Part shown: positions 1-13,600 of the stretch, piece by piece
Layout of the letters: each line of letters starts with the position of its first letter
How positions within the stretch are numbered: position 1 is the first letter of the stretch
Origin: Cercis canadensis
Lineage: Eukaryota; Streptophyta; Magnoliopsida; Fabales; Fabaceae
Direction: 5' to 3'
DNA: 64,000 nucleotides
Assembly: GCA_003255065.1 (NCBI GenBank)
Contig: QAOA01000060.1
Location: 116,194-180,193, forward strand
Made by a program: the position numbers and the translations under genes
Notes under the pieces: generated by a model
What the model saw: only the letters and a program-made list of their open reading frames with translations
The model's database searches: none
Told to the model about the DNA's origin: nothing

Positions 1-82
1 CCCCAAAAAAAAAAAAAAAAAGGAAAAAAACAAATTTTAATCTTTTGGCGATTTGAAAGGAGATTATTTGAATGGTTGACAG

Positions 83-2013
83 GTATATGAATACCCTTGG
101 TAACAAGAAACTTGAGCTTTTTGACATGGGAGCGGGAGCCAGTGAACCTACAGCTGAAGAAAATGTTCAAATGGCATCAAGTAAGATGTTATCTACTCAT
201 GCTACAGCTTACTGCCAATGATGTTAATATGTCAAGTTGATGAATATTTTTGCTTTGGTGGTTTATGTATATCCTTAGAATTTTGTCTGTTTTTCTCCCT
301 GTTCATCCATGTGAAAGCTCCTGTAATTTTGTTTACCTAAATGGGACTCCTCGAGTGTCCGTGGTCTTTGACTTTTGCTTCAAGATAGCATTGTAAATTT
401 TATTAATACAATTGTTTTTTCTGGTCTGAACTTTATATGTCTATATTCATTTGACAATTTCTGCAATCTCGTAGCAGCTTAAGGATTTCATATTTTTCAG
501 CAACACATTATATATTTTGACAGATTGTTGTTTAAGGAAAAATAGATATAGAGGTTGTACACCTGATTCAACATAAATTGCTGCAGATATAACGTTACAA
601 AAAGAAATTTTTTGTTTAATGCAATGGTAAGCAGGTAGAAAATGAAGACATGGAACCTAAAGATGATAAAGAAAGAGGTCGAGCAGTATTGGGGAGGAAG
701 AGATCATGACCATGTTGTGCTGTATAGCACTTAATTTGTTTCACCGTGTTATATATCTTTGATGTTTTCATTAATCTCCATCAAGCATCCACACATTATG
801 TCTGTGTGCTAGTTTTTGCAATGTCATACTTAAGTCATTTTTTTTTATGTGTGTCCTGCTCGGTGTTTGGGATGGGGGTGTTTCTGTGGCTGTTTCATGC
901 TTTTACATGTGGCAAATAACAGAATCTTACGAAATTTCTTATGCTATAGCAATGTCAAATCAAGAACTTGTCAACGCTGGGATGAAAACAATGAATGAAA
1001 CTGATCAGGCCATTGAAAGATCTAAGCAGGTGAGTTCTTTCAGGCCTATATGGCTCAAATTTTCTCTACCTTTGTTCATAACTCTTTATATTGAAATGTA
1101 GGTTGTACATCAAACAATTGAAGTGGGCACCCAAACTGCTTCTACCTTGAAGGGCCAAGTAAGTTTGATTTGCACTGGGTACTTTAAAAGGAAGAGTGTG
1201 TAATCAGTCAATTGTCTTTGTTTTATTACAAATTTGACCTCCCTTTTCTGTTTTCAAATTATGCAGACTGAACAAATGGGCCGTATTGTTAATGACCTGG
1301 ATTCCATTCAGTTCTCAATTAAGAAGGCCTCTCAGCTTGTGAAGGAGATTGGTAGACAGGTTTGTTCTCTTACATTGTCTGCGCATACTATTTACATTCC
1401 TTTAGACCAGTGTCATGGAACTGAAGTGTTTTACCTCCTTTTTATCAGGTGGCTACAGATAAATGCATCATGCTTTTTCTGTTCCTTATCGTCTGTGGTG
1501 TAATAGCTATTATTATTGTGAAGGTATCCTCTTCACTTCATCTGTTTATTTTATGACTTTGTCGCCTGGATCTCTCTCTCTCTCTCTCTCTCTTTCAAAA
1601 TCTAGCATCAGGTGAAACTAGGTTAAGGTGCTCTAAGAATTTATTTGAAAAAAGCATCTTACATGAGAATTTTGAAATGTTTTCTTCTTAGTTTAAATTG
1701 GTAAAAAAAATTGTGACACGGGAGAAAAAAGGAGGGGGAAAACTTGCCCTGCATAATATCAGTACAAGTAATTGCCTAAGCAGATGCTTGATATGTTTGT
1801 ATTACCTCATCCATTCTTGTTACATTGTGCACTGTAATTATTTCATATTTGTAAACAAATGCTGGTTCTGTATGCTTCTCTTTGTAAGTTTTAACTGCCA
1901 ATGTTGTTTTGCAGATTGTGAATCCCAACAACAAAGACATTAGGGATATCCCTGGATTGGCGCCTCCAGTTCCGAGCAGGAGGCTTTTGTATGTACGGAC
2001 TGGAGAAAATTGA
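83..2013 (+). CDS. NPSN: Novel plant SNARE (NPSN11/12/13-type), 3' part
   Basis: Qb-SNARE-like membrane fusion protein of the plant-specific NPSN family, which acts in vesicle fusion at the plasma membrane and cell plate. Exons seen: 83-180, 950-1029, 1102-1158, 1267-1359, 1449-1523, 1915-2013, all with GT-AG borders and continuous phase. The encoded pieces, in order, include YMNTLGNKKLELFDMGAG, then MSNQELVNAGMKTMNETDQA, the SNARE-motif part TEQMGRIVNDLDSIQFSIKK, and a C-terminal anchor (CIMLFLFLIVCGVIAIIIVK) followed by the family tail KDIRDIPGLAPP. The N-terminal exons, about the first 100 residues in known NPSNs, lie outside the window. The first intron here (181-949) is long and holds an exon-like island, reported separately. 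The gene runs tail to tail toward the translocator gene. Family assignment is firm; which of NPSN11/12/13 it matches is not resolved. Confidence 0.93.
1571..1593 (+). repeat. (TC)n microsatellite in NPSN intron
   Basis: Uninterrupted TC dinucleotide run of about 11 units within the last NPSN intron. It lies well upstream of the acceptor at 1914, so it is not the main polypyrimidine tract. Confidence 0.9.
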
Positions 2014-3597
2014 GTAATTCATGTTTTAAAAGAAGGGTTTTCTTCATCCTACTACTCTGATTCATGATCTTGGTTGATGGGATGTCAGAAAGAAGATCAC
2101 TGTTTGGGGGCATCAGTTGGGTCCATTTAAATTTTTTTAAAGCAATTCTTGGCTGAGATGTGCATATCCTGTCTGTGATTCCATGTAAATCATGCGAGTT
2201 CTTTTTGCTTTGAGTGCCATGTTTCTTTCTGTAACATTTCACAAATGTTGTAGGTGATAGAAAGAAAATAATACTATTCTGAGGTCCCCGTTGTACATGT
2301 CCCATTCTAAGGAGATGTATGGTTAGTACCGTCCACACAACCCACCCCCCCTTCTCTCTTTTTCTTTCCTTTTTTTGTTTTTATATATCTGTAATCTGTG
2401 CGCATTGCTCACATTTGGTTGAGTGTTTACTGGATTGGTTTTGCACATAAATTACATTTATTTTAAATTGCACTTGAGAAACCATCATCCTCGCTTTGTA
2501 TATCATTATTCATCCACTTTCTTTGGAAGAGGAGTTGCAGGTGGGATTCCTTCCACTTAAAAAAGCCCTACATGGGCTTATCAAGTAATGCTATTTAGAC
2601 TCTCACATTGTGTCACCAGTATAGTTGTATAAACTTTTTTTCTGTACATCTTTGATTATGCCACTTTAGCCCGTGGGACATTGTAACATTTGGTAGTGTA
2701 TAAAAGCCTCTTCCCCTTTCTTAGTTGCTTCAGCGATTATCTCAAGTTTTCATGATAACGTGTAAAAAAATTTGGGGTTACTTAATTCAAAATTCCATGA
2801 GAAGACAAGTTTATTCGTCATAATGACAAGAGTATCTATGCACGTGTATTATGTTAGAAGCCACGTGTTCTTACAGTCCAAGGCACCGACAAGTTGTGAA
2901 TTAAGGTGAAAACTAGAAATGTAATTCATACACCTAAAATTGAACCTCAACTCAATATGCACTTTAATAGACACACTGGACTTTTTTTTTTTGAATGGTC
3001 CAGCCCATAGCATATAGATTTAATGTATTCTGTAAACAAAATTTGAAACCGCAGGTAACCAAACCCAAAGGAATCAGAAACATGACAGTTTTCAACGTGG
3101 ACCTGCAAAATCAAGCTCCAGGATTTATTACTGGTAGGATATTATTTTGAACAATATAACTGTAGTTTGTTATTTTAATTTTTTCATTCAAACAGAAAGA
3201 AACCATAAGATATATGACAAATTAATCCAAAAAGGAACAAACTTAAAGGCTTATATTGATTAAATTACAGCTATCATATCAGTTTGAGAATGCCGCATAC
3301 ATCATCACGAAAAATGTCTCAATTACTGAAAAGAAATGAATGACTGGCGTCTAAATCAAGAGACTTGATTATACGAGGCCAGTTCTTCCCCTACCTCTGG
3401 CCATGATGACGATCCAAAAGCTTCAACCAGCAATGGCGCATACTACACAAGTACGTAATTGCAAAGAACAGGCACCTGCTTTCATTTTAAAACCTAGTTT
3501 CTAAAAAGAATAAGAGGAAATAGGATGCATTTGACTCTACTTCCTCTTTCTTGTTCTTTGTTTTTTCCAAAAACGCACTTTAAAATGAATCTGTATT
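2014..3597. other. Convergent intergenic region with 3' UTRs
   Basis: Stretch between the NPSN stop codon and the stop codon of the minus-strand translocator. The first 300-700 bases are T-rich and read like the NPSN 3' UTR; the last part, near 3400-3597, should hold the translocator 3' UTR. No coding potential with family similarity, no RNA gene and no clear transposon was seen in it. Confidence 0.6.
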
Positions 3598-6500
3598 TCA
3601 GGCTGCATGATTCGTTAGCTGTGTACGTCCAATATGAGATAACCTTGATGACGGAATTAAAGGTGCTTCTTCATCAATGTTCACATCAGCGGCAGAACCA
3701 TTACCTCCACTACTTCCCCCATTGTCACCAGCATTGTCTGGCACAAAAATATCAGATGACTTCTTCTCGAATTTCCAATCCTGTATGAGCAAGATAGAAG
3801 AATTTCATTAGTCAACAGACAACATTTTGAGAAGGCCAGATAAAGAAAGTACCATCGAGGTGACCTAGCTCAGTATATGTTTACAACACAGCTTCATGTT
3901 CTCTTTGCTCCAATAATTTTTAAAGAAATCTTGCCAGACAAAAGAATTAAAGATCTTGCATAATATTTATCTACTAATTGCTTTCAAACTCCTACTAGAT
4001 ATAGCTTGTTTACATTGACTCTAAATAGTTTCTAAACATTGTAACATAAAGTAAGAATTGGCATAATCTCCTACCAAGACAAACATGCTCTGATTAAGCA
4101 TTACATGTATGAATATCAAGAATATATAGGGAGATTGACCTTTGCAATTCGATCTGGAATACTTTCCGCAGGTGATTGAGAGGCACGGACATCCCTAACC
4201 TTTATGTAATTGTACATGACAACTCCACATAGTGCTGCAGGTAAAACATGGAATGATGAGAAGGAAAGGGGGCGATTGACAAACATCTTTCTTGAAACAA
4301 AACTTACCAATTGCATAGCCAATTATATTCAGGCCAGTAATGGCAGACTCCGGAAATATAACAGTTGAAAGGGCTATTAGTATCCAATCTTTGAGAACAC
4401 CAGCAACCCGAATGGTAACTGCTCCAGTTCTACCAATTACTAAGAAAATGGAAAAATTCAAGGCCAGAGCACAAAGAGCATTGGAAAAGAAGATCCAAAA
4501 ATTGAACTGAATCTGCGAAACTTCCATCTCAGGCTTCTCCAGTAGGTACCAAGGCACAAAGAGAAACACAAAACTGCAAATAAGAAAGTATGAAATTAGC
4601 AGCTCATATTGCATGCAGTGTATATATATGCAAGCAAAACACGGATATTCCCAATGTCTTTTGAAGGATAGTGGAATGGCAAAGGGAGTATCATCACTAA
4701 TTTACTTCACCTAGTAAATCAAGCAACAAAATAGATACGACATCATATAGAAATGGCAAAATTAAAAGAAACCATTAATACTAAAAATGGTTATGTATTA
4801 CCACCAAAGTCAGGATTGGCAAATAAATTATGTATTGAATGAAATATAAAGAGGAAAACATATAGACATCAGTAGAAATTATCCCAGAGTCAAGAGGAAC
4901 AGGATAGTTATTTGTAACAGATAAAGCTGTCACATTTTCTTGTTAGGTACTTAGGTTCAATATGAATATTGCATCAGGCTGACATTTGCATTTTTCATAG
5001 AAAACTAACTGAAGACTTCAAGAGATTATACCTGCATGGAGCTATGTAATATAAGCTTGTAACAGGATTTAACGTCAAGCCCTTCTTCTGCAGAAGGACT
5101 TGTGTTAAGACCAGCCTTAAAGCTTCTGCGAAGATGCCGGTGACCTGGTAAAGTGTACCAACTACATTAAAATGAATTTCCCCATAGGAGGAAATGACGA
5201 CTCCAACACTGACCAGCACCATGTTCAAGAACACGTCACACCTTGCTTTGTCAGTGCCACACAAAACAGCCATGAGGAATGTTGCCACAGGCACTGAAAC
5301 ATCAAATTTCAGAGTTAAGTAAACATTGTAGCAGCAGTAAGCAAAATATGTTAAGTTGATTAAAACATACTTAGCGCTTTGAGCATCTGAATAAAGGCCA
5401 CAGAAATGTGCAAGTAAGCAGTGTTACCAAACCTGTAGCAACAAAAACATATTGATCACATAATTAATCCTTCGGAAGAATTGATATTACATGAGGTATA
5501 AAGATGGGAATAGTGTATGTCAAATACAAAGATGATAGTGCTCACCACCAAAGTAGTTGTTCAATCATTAGTGAGCCACAACAGTTTCTTAGAAGCATCT
5601 TAATTTGAACAGATAAAAATGATAGAAGATGAGGAAGTTCCAAAAATAGGTTGAGATAAAAGGTACTTCCGAAAATAGGATGAGATAAAAAGTAAGCTCT
5701 AGTTGATGTGTCATCAAATTATAACAGCCAAAGACCAACAATCATAACAGCCCGCCAAAAGTGAGCCAATAATCTGATGATGACCAAGCATTGACTAAAA
5801 TGCATTCCTCTACCAAGGTAGCTAGTAATTTATTTTGAGGCACCTGATGATGACCTTGCACTGATTACATTTCATTCTCTACCAAAGGGTCACTTATTTA
5901 GGACATTAAACTTCATGCCTGCAATACCTATCTTACTAGTTTGAGTAGTCAATGCAGGAGTAGCAGCGTCAGAATCAAAAAAACAAATTGAATCAAGCTT
6001 AAGCTGACTCATGGTACACCCAAGTTGAATCAACCTCACACAAATTGAATGATCTACCCTTGACTGAACTACCCCTTATATATGTTACAAACTGACTAGT
6101 CTTGAGACTTAATCTCACTTGAACCCGTCTAACCAAGGAGCCTCAGGAGCATCCAGTATCTTTGTGTTAATGTTAATTGTCTTTTATTTTATGAGTGTGT
6201 GTTTTAATTTTATTTAAGTAGTCATGTGACTAGCATATGACCTTTTTAATTGTCTGGAAGACTTATAGCTGATATGGGCTTGTACTATTTGGGCCGGGTT
6301 TAGTGCTAGAATCAGAAACCCTAGTATAAATAGCCTAAGATCTACTGTAAGCAGCAGTTATCTGAGTTTATTTCAACTACCGGCGGTTTCTACATATTAG
6401 AACCCTAATTCTCTGTTCCTATCTCTATCTCTTCCCTCAAATCCCTAATTCTGTCATGAATACTTGTTGTTTTTTCCCCAATACTACATCAGAGCCTCTC

Positions 6501-8841
6501 ATAGCTAAAGAGAGACATCAACACTTGTTGAACCAAAACACAGCCAGGAAGCACATACATGAGGAACAAGTCCCATCCACAAATCTTAGGATCATGTTAA
6601 TCCAAAATCAGACAAGTTTGCCCATGTTACAGTGCTTACCAAAGACTTGAAGCAAAGAAGGCGCTTATTGGTACCACACATGTTGCATATCTGCCACGAA
6701 AAAATTATATTTTAGAAAGAAGTTGGACAAAGGAGAAGGAAAACTTAAGTGTCAAATTGGGACAATAGAAAACCACACTCACATTTCAAATGTCATTTTG
6801 ACAGGAGATACAACCTGCATTTAACAGAACGATGATATATTACTTACAGTACCAACCAAACAGTTAAACATAAAATGTGATCAAGCGTGGGTGGTGCATG
6901 AAAAAAATTCAAGCAGAGAAGATGGGTTATGCATGTAGCACATTAACAATGAGGAATAGCATGTTGAAATTAACATCCTAGTAAAAATAGAACATAAATC
7001 ATTTAAAGGGTTCCAAAATCAGATCTTTCATCTGCACCTATAAGGGAGGAGAGGGAGGGAGGAGAAGGGTAACACTCAAAGAAGGTGACATGAAACACTC
7101 ACCAATTCATTACATTCTCCTCTTTACCTTTGCCTTCTATTATTTGTCATAATTTGAGAACAACATCATGCAAAATACACTTGAAGCAATTACACCCATA
7201 CCTCAAAGATTGAGAAATCCATAATGTTCTCTTCTGTACCATATAATATACATTGGATTTGTGTTAGCTCCCACAACTTGAGCATAACATGACGTGAAAT
7301 ACATTTAAGGCAACTGCATATCACACCTATACTAACTTTTTGAATGATGTTCAAGGAAAAAAAATGCATTGCTAAGTTTCTCTTTCGTCTGGTGAGGCTA
7401 AGGAACTTAAAGTTAACAGTATGGCTGATAATCTAAGAAGCCAACATTTCAATTCTCATAAGCAATACCACTGTTGTGAAAGATGAGAAAGCCCAACTTC
7501 CTGAATTGTTTCTTAAATAGGTTATCTGCTTGTATAATGTGTTTACGGCCTTCCACCATTACATAGCCAGTCCAAAGTGCAGATCCCCGAACATTTTTAG
7601 TGGGTTAATGGCCTACATAAAACGTGGTGAGATCTTACAAAGCTGAGTACTGTTTCCTCCATACGATCTCAGGTTGCTAATATCTGTGAGCACACACTGA
7701 ATTCTCTATCTTAAATTACTCATACTCATACTCACAATGAAATTGCCAACATATTCAACTCCCTGAAATAACTTGTTTGAGTTTCCCATTAAATATTATT
7801 GAAGTATGATGTAGTAGGAACCGTAGGATGCAGTATATTTGATTTCCTGCGACTCTTGCATACACTTGTTGATTACTTGATTTATACAAGCAGTTCTAAG
7901 CTAATATCAGCAGATGTTCAGACTCTCTAAAATAACTCTGCAGTTTACCCTCTAATACAAATATGAAGAAATATTTTCAACTACCTAGTAACTTCTGCAT
8001 GCACTTGTTAACAGAAGAAGCAGTTCTAAGCTAATACTAGTGCCACTTTAATTATCTTGGAAAACTGTAACAATTGATAGTAATAATCTAACATACTGAA
8101 GATAATAAGATAGAAGCAGGTCGAAGGTTAGTAAAGGATATCCAATCGAGATCAAAGCCTACGTCTCATTGATAAGAGTAAAGTAGTTTCAACTAGACAA
8201 ATTTAGCATGCAATTTGACTATTTTGTGGCCAAAATAAAAGTTTATCGTCTGCCAATATTGAAGATTAAAGGCAAGGAAAATGCCTGGACACTAAAATAT
8301 GATAATTTATAGAACATATAAATCCAGCAACATGACCACCACTGAAGGAGGCCATTTGTAATGTTAACCCACCAAAATAATCATCTGAAATAGTTCGCCA
8401 ACTTGTAAGAGTGGTAATAACTGATAAAAGTCATGATGTCTCATCTTGACAAAATACAAGATAAAGATGCATATGTCTGTCAGTCCAAGCATCGACAAAA
8501 GTAATCATAAAATAGAAGAAAGCATATAGAAAAATACTTATCTTCAACCAAGCAGGATGGCATACCTTAAAGACCCGGACAAGAAAAAATGCAACCGCCC
8601 CGGAAAAACCCATATGAATCATGGTGAGTGTTATAGGAAAGGGAAAATTAAAGTATTTTGGAGAGAGAACCCACTGCAAAAAATAATCCAACCATTACGC
8701 TTCTGCACAACTTTGACAAAGAAAAAACTCAAGAGAACAAATAAATGGGGTCGCTACCTTATTGTACAATATGACTCCAGACGAAAGCAGGACGTAGATT
8801 AACAGGTAGAGATAAGTGAGCAAAAGTGTTTTGTTGATCAT
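3598..8841 (-). CDS. Sugar-phosphate/phosphate translocator (TPT/NST family)
   Basis: Multi-pass membrane transporter of the triose-phosphate/nucleotide-sugar translocator superfamily, resembling Arabidopsis At1g48230/At3g17430-type proteins (KVAG/KT group, probably Golgi or other endomembrane; substrate unknown). Nine exons, from start to stop: 8841-8758, 8673-8566, 6814-6783, 6690-6640, 5432-5371, 5293-5032, 4573-4308, 4234-4140, 3780-3598. Lengths sum to 1143 nt, giving 380 aa with no phase break. It starts MINKTLLLTYLYLL, as is usual for the family. Recognisable blocks are WVLSPKYFNFPFPITLTMIH, LMPVATFLMAVLCGTDKARC, GTLYQVTGIFAEALRLVLTQ and GRTGAVTIRVAGVLKDW. The tail is acidic and Gly/Asn/Ser-rich, ending EEAPLIPSSRLSHIGRTQL plus TNHAA. 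The introns at 6815-8565 and 5433-6639 are unusually long and contain locally duplicated sequence and an old LTR piece. A 5' UTR intron is likely. Family is firm, substrate is not. Confidence 0.95.
5640..5895. repeat. Short imperfect local duplications in translocator intron
   Basis: Two small imperfect direct repeats sit here. One has a unit around 'aaaataggttgagataaaa' at about 5645-5695. The other has a unit beginning 'ctgatgatgacc' and ending 'ctctaccaa', seen at about 5773 and again at about 5846. They look like local duplications and not a known element. Confidence 0.45.
6174..6490 (+). mobile_element. Old copia-like LTR piece (solo LTR or LTR remnant) in an intron
   Basis: Plant copia-type LTR signature on the strand opposite the host gene. 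It starts with TGTTAATG-like sequence, has a TATA box (gtataaatag, near 6334), an AT-rich then CT-rich leader, and is followed directly by a stretch resembling the initiator-tRNA primer-binding site (atcagagcctc near 6488). No gag or pol coding follows before the next host exon. It is broken and only the LTR plus the PBS edge remains. The exact ends are uncertain and no target-site duplication was confirmed. Confidence 0.45.
7120..8055. repeat. Imperfect tandem duplications in the longest translocator intron
   Basis: Two pairs of diverged direct repeats. One block of about 110-120 bp spans about 7125-7330; each copy holds 'ttctc', 'aacttgag'/'aatttgag' and 'aatacacttgaagcaa'-like words and ends 'acacc-tatac'. 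A second pair has a shared core 'gcagttctaagctaata' at about 7891 and 8018. These explain part of the 1.75-kb intron length. Confidence 0.4.
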
Positions 8842-9640
8842 TTTGCCTTGTTTTTTGGTCTCACAAAATGACCCCCAAATTGCAAAAATGTCGGTGGTTT
8901 ATAACATCCTCTAAGATAATTCAGTACCACACCCAAAATCAGATATATGATAATCCAAAATTGAAAGCTCGATGTAGTTGCTCAAAGCCAATAGGATTCA
9001 TCTCCTAAAGCAAGCACCATATCGTTGCATTTGCCGCAGTGATTCCGACATTTCCAGACGATACTGAAAATCAAAAAAGACAATACTTTAAGCAACCCTC
9101 AAAAAGGAACATGCCCAGAAGCTCAAAGAAGACAAGCAAATCGATTACGAGAAGAAGAAGAAAGTAAAAACCCAATGACCCAGATTCACAAAAACACAGG
9201 TCAAAGAGAACAGATTATACAAACGACAATGCACAGTCTGATCCGATCTGTGGCGCGAAACCCAGTAGAAATCAAGCACGAAAACCAGAGGCGAAAAAGA
9301 CAAATACAAGACGTACCCGGAGATCTAGAACTACTAAGGTTCGAATCTGGAAAAACGAACAAGTTGAAGAGGCACTCGAAGAGATCCCAGCTTCGTGTGA
9401 GAAAGCCCAAAGAGAAAAGAGTGAAGGTGTTGGTGGGTCGAATTTAGTTTGTCTAATCGATAAATGGGTCTGCGCAATCTGGCAGACGAAGGTTAGAGCT
9501 TTACAAGAAGCGATTAATGAGCTTTCTTCGTAGCATGTGCTCGTTAGTGTGGATGTGAATTGTGAGGCAGCAGCTGAGTAACGCAGAAGACAGTGTACTC
9601 CACCGCTACTATTAATTAAATTAGTATGGCTCACTGCGGG
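8842..9640 (-). promoter_or_regulatory. 5' leader and promoter region of the translocator gene
   Basis: GC content is raised and purine/pyrimidine-biased compared with the AT-rich DNA beyond 9640, as expected of a plant 5' UTR. Reading the minus strand, a possible leader-intron donor (gtacgt) lies near 9316 and a good acceptor (ttttcag) near 9064. A spliced leader is therefore inferred, with transcription start somewhere at about 9400-9600. No single promoter motif decides it. Confidence 0.4.
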
Positions 9641-10510
9641 AATAACAAATAAAATAATAATATTTGATATAAAATATAAAAATAGATAAAATTAAAATTT
9701 AATAAAAATATTTTAAATATAATATTTTTTAATTGATCATAAATTAAATATAAAAAAACTAAATGAATATGACAAAAGTAAATAAAAATAAAAATATAGA
9801 AAATACTCTCATCCGTCAATTAATTTTATCAATAATTAAAATTAAACATTTTAGTATATTATATCTTATCAAATTTAGTATCTTATTAAGACATCTAAAT
9901 TAATACAACATAAACAAATGAGTAATAAAAGAAAAAATGAGGTACATGAGAGTTCTGATGGTTTTTTGGTGGGTAGGATTTTGTCAAGTAAATTGGCTAA
10001 TATAATAGCATTTAGGAAAATACTAGCTAAGGCTTGGGGGCTTGTTGCATATTTGAGTGTGTAGTATTTAGGTGAGAACATTTTTGTGTTCTACTTTGGC
10101 CCGTTGGAGATAAATGTAAGGTGCTTAATTGTGTTATGTGGTATTTTATAGAATTTATTACATATTTTTTAATCTCGTTGTTACTTGAACCCAATTAATA
10201 AATTAATTATTTTTTTTTCTAGTATCAATCATATTCACCAGTTTGTCTTTAAATAATTATCACAAAAATTAATCCAATAAGTTTGATTGCATATTTTTTG
10301 GTCTTGTTATTGCTTGTCTTAGTTTTTAAAAATGGAACAAAATAAATTGATAATTGGCAATGCATATTCCTCTTCATTACGGGATATGATTTTGAATTTA
10401 AAATTATTATTCTACTTTTTTGAATTTTAAATTTAATAAGGGATAATTGACAATTATCTTTTTAAATTATTATTAAATTGATGTATTTGTATTTAAATGT
10501 AATTCCTTCT

Positions 10511-10628
10511 CTTAATTATTCTGTCAACTTATTTTTAAATTATAAATTATTATTGAATTAAATTTTTTTCTTAATTATTTTGTCAAGTTATTTCTAAATT
10601 ATAAATTATTATTGAGTTGAATTTTTTA
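10511..10628. repeat. Tandem repeat, 2 x 59 bp, AT-rich
   Basis: Two adjacent copies starting 'cttaattatt' at 10511 and 10570. Both contain 'tgtcaa', then 'aaattataaattattattga', and match over most of their length. Simple local duplication; no function is suggested. Confidence 0.7.
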
Positions 10629-13600
10629 ATGGGTCACATACTTTAACTTTGTGACATTTGTCATATATTGAGGCCATGTCCTCTCTTTATATATATATAT
10701 ATTGATTTATATAAATTTTCATTTGACTTACATTGAATTATTTAAAATTTTGGATTCAATTTTGTTTTACTTACAATTTAAAAACAAGTTACATAATTAT
10801 TGAATTACATACAATTATGTATAAAAAATTATTCAAGCACACTCAAAAAAATCTTAATTATTTTTTTTTTTGGTAAGCTAAAATCTTAATTATTTTAGTG
10901 ATATGAAACTTTTTTATTTAGGGTTTTTTATGAAAAATTTGTAAAAAAAAGAAAAAAAACTGAGATAGTTGAAGCAAAATCCTTTCTTTTATTTTACTCT
11001 TTTTTTTTTTTTCTATCGGGTATTTGGGTTTGGGCCTTTGGGGGTACTTGGGCGTTTGTAATAAATCGGTTAAGATTAAATTGCTTCAAGTGACATCTGT
11101 AATAAAGTCTATGACCTTTGTACCAAACAAATAGTTAACAAATAAGAATCCATAAAGTTTATTAAAACAAAAACAAAAATTTCTTCCCCAAATTTCTTAA
11201 ATAGATAACACTTTTCTCTCCAAATTCAAGCTAATCTTAACATTGTCCCACTATTTACAGTAGAGTTGATGAGCTGAAATTAGGTTTGAACTACATATTT
11301 GACTTCCATGTTCATTTCTTACTTATTGGGGAAGTAGAGTTTATAAATGGTAATCAGGTTTGAAATCAAATCACACATTTGATTCTTATGCCAAAAAACT
11401 TTTACTGAGCTGGACAAGAAAAATTACCTGATAAGAATAATTGACAGTGACTTGAAAGCATAGTGCATGTGCAAATTTGATTACCTCTATCTGCTGCTTG
11501 CCTGTTTCTGTAGCATAATGACATTTCTAGTACTTATCTAAAATCTCATTTAGTAATTATTATTGAATGCCAAATAAGAGATATCCCCTGAATCACCCTC
11601 AACTACTACACCTCAAATTCTGCACATTTTCCATTACTATTGTTACTTGGACATAAAAGTAATAGCAACCCAAAATAAATGTTAGCTTTTCTTTATTTAT
11701 TTATTTATGGTGCTTCTCCTTTGTCTCTCTCCATGCAATTAAATGGAGAAGAAAGTGAACAAAATAATATATATCTATATATAGAGGAACATTGTATTCC
11801 TTTCAAAACTTGTTCATAAGTTTTGGTTTTCATTTGGAAGAAAATGTTTTGAATAGTATAGTAGTACTTTTTTTTTTATTATTTACACTAAGGGTATCTT
11901 CACACATTTTGGATATGAGACTAATTTATGCTTAAGACATGAACAGTAACTAATAAATCTCTTCTAACAAGTACGACTCAAAGAATTCAAATTCATAATA
12001 TTTGACTTAGAATGTTTTGGGGTTTAGCTTGCTTTCACTAAGCCAACACCTTATTGATAGTCTAGTAGTACTTTAAGAATCACCTTTTGTTGTTTTGCTT
12101 GTGTAGAATTACGATACAAGATATCTAAATAATAAATTAATGGAGGATTTATTAAAAAAAAAAACTCAATATTATCCAAATCTAGGGATTTTTCACTTAA
12201 AAATGGATGAAGTGGCAAGCAATCAAAATAAAGGACTTTATATGTATTGAGCATATGAATACTACATTTTGTTGGGTAATATAATAGATAATACATACAT
12301 TTGTAAGTATGTGAATAAATAAAAAGAAATAGCAATTAAAGATCAAAATATATACGAGTATATATAGCAATTGTATTTAATTATTCTGATAAATTAAGTG
12401 GTAAGGAAACCTTGTGCAAAACTGATTTGTCTATGAGAAGGCTGAAGTGTGTGAAGCAGTAGAGCCTAATACGCCAAAATATTGGCAACTTTAAGGGATG
12501 AAGCTTGCCTACAGTCTCAACAACATAACATCCATTTCGTAAATTTAATCTTTAATTCTTAAACTTCAATCTTTTCGTAAATTTAATATTTAATTTTTTT
12601 TAGTAATTAATTAAATAAATTCTTAAAAAATTTATTTTGTTACTAAGTCCCAATTGACAAACAAGATTTTAATGGGCCAAACTAAAATCTTCAGACTTCA
12701 GAGTAGTAATTAGTTTTCTTTTTGGGCCAGTTAGTTGTTAGATTGCCAAAATGGGCTATTGAGTTTTTCAGAGTTTGGGTTTAGTTTCTGTCTAGCAGAA
12801 GAAATTTTTTGGGCCTGGCTCTGATTTTTTATTTTATTTTATGTATTTGCTATGGTTCCCCTCCCCCTTCTTTTTTATGGACCTTGGGTTCAATGACAAT
12901 ACTAATTAAATCAAACTCATAAACTAAAGTGGTAATTGATATCAATATATTCAATTAAACCATATACCAATAATTAAAGAAACCAGGTCTATATGAAATT
13001 TATTGATTCCCAAGTGCTAAGCTTAGGCTCATATTTTAATATAGTTGGCTATCCTCCCTAGTATTAAACACTTCTGCATAGTGAAAGAGTCATAAGCCTA
13101 ATAGAGTATTAACGTATCTCATAACTGTGGTGCTTTTAATTTTATTTTTTTTTTTTGATTTTCTGTGGTGTTTAAATAGTGTATACACTATAACTACTAA
13201 ATCAAATAGTGTCACGTTATTTTAAGTAATTAAGGTATTTTTTAATTAAAAAATTAACTAATTTTTAACACTAATTATAAATTAAAATTAAATAGTTTAT
13301 TTTATTTTCGTCCAATTAAATATTATAGTTTTCATTTTTCAGTCCATAATATTATTTTTTTAAAACATTTAGATTTAGATAAAGCCTACATGGGTAGAAG
13401 CCTGTATGGCTATGTGGTACTTCTACCATGACTTACCAACAAAATTCATGTCCAGTATATTTTGATTTAGACATCTAGCATTTTTATTGAACTTCTAAGA
13501 TACTTCCAATATTCATAAACTCAAATTTAGGTACGAGATGTAGGTGAACATCATAACAAATACCTACTTTCTTTTGCATAAAAAAAAATTAAGCAAAAAA

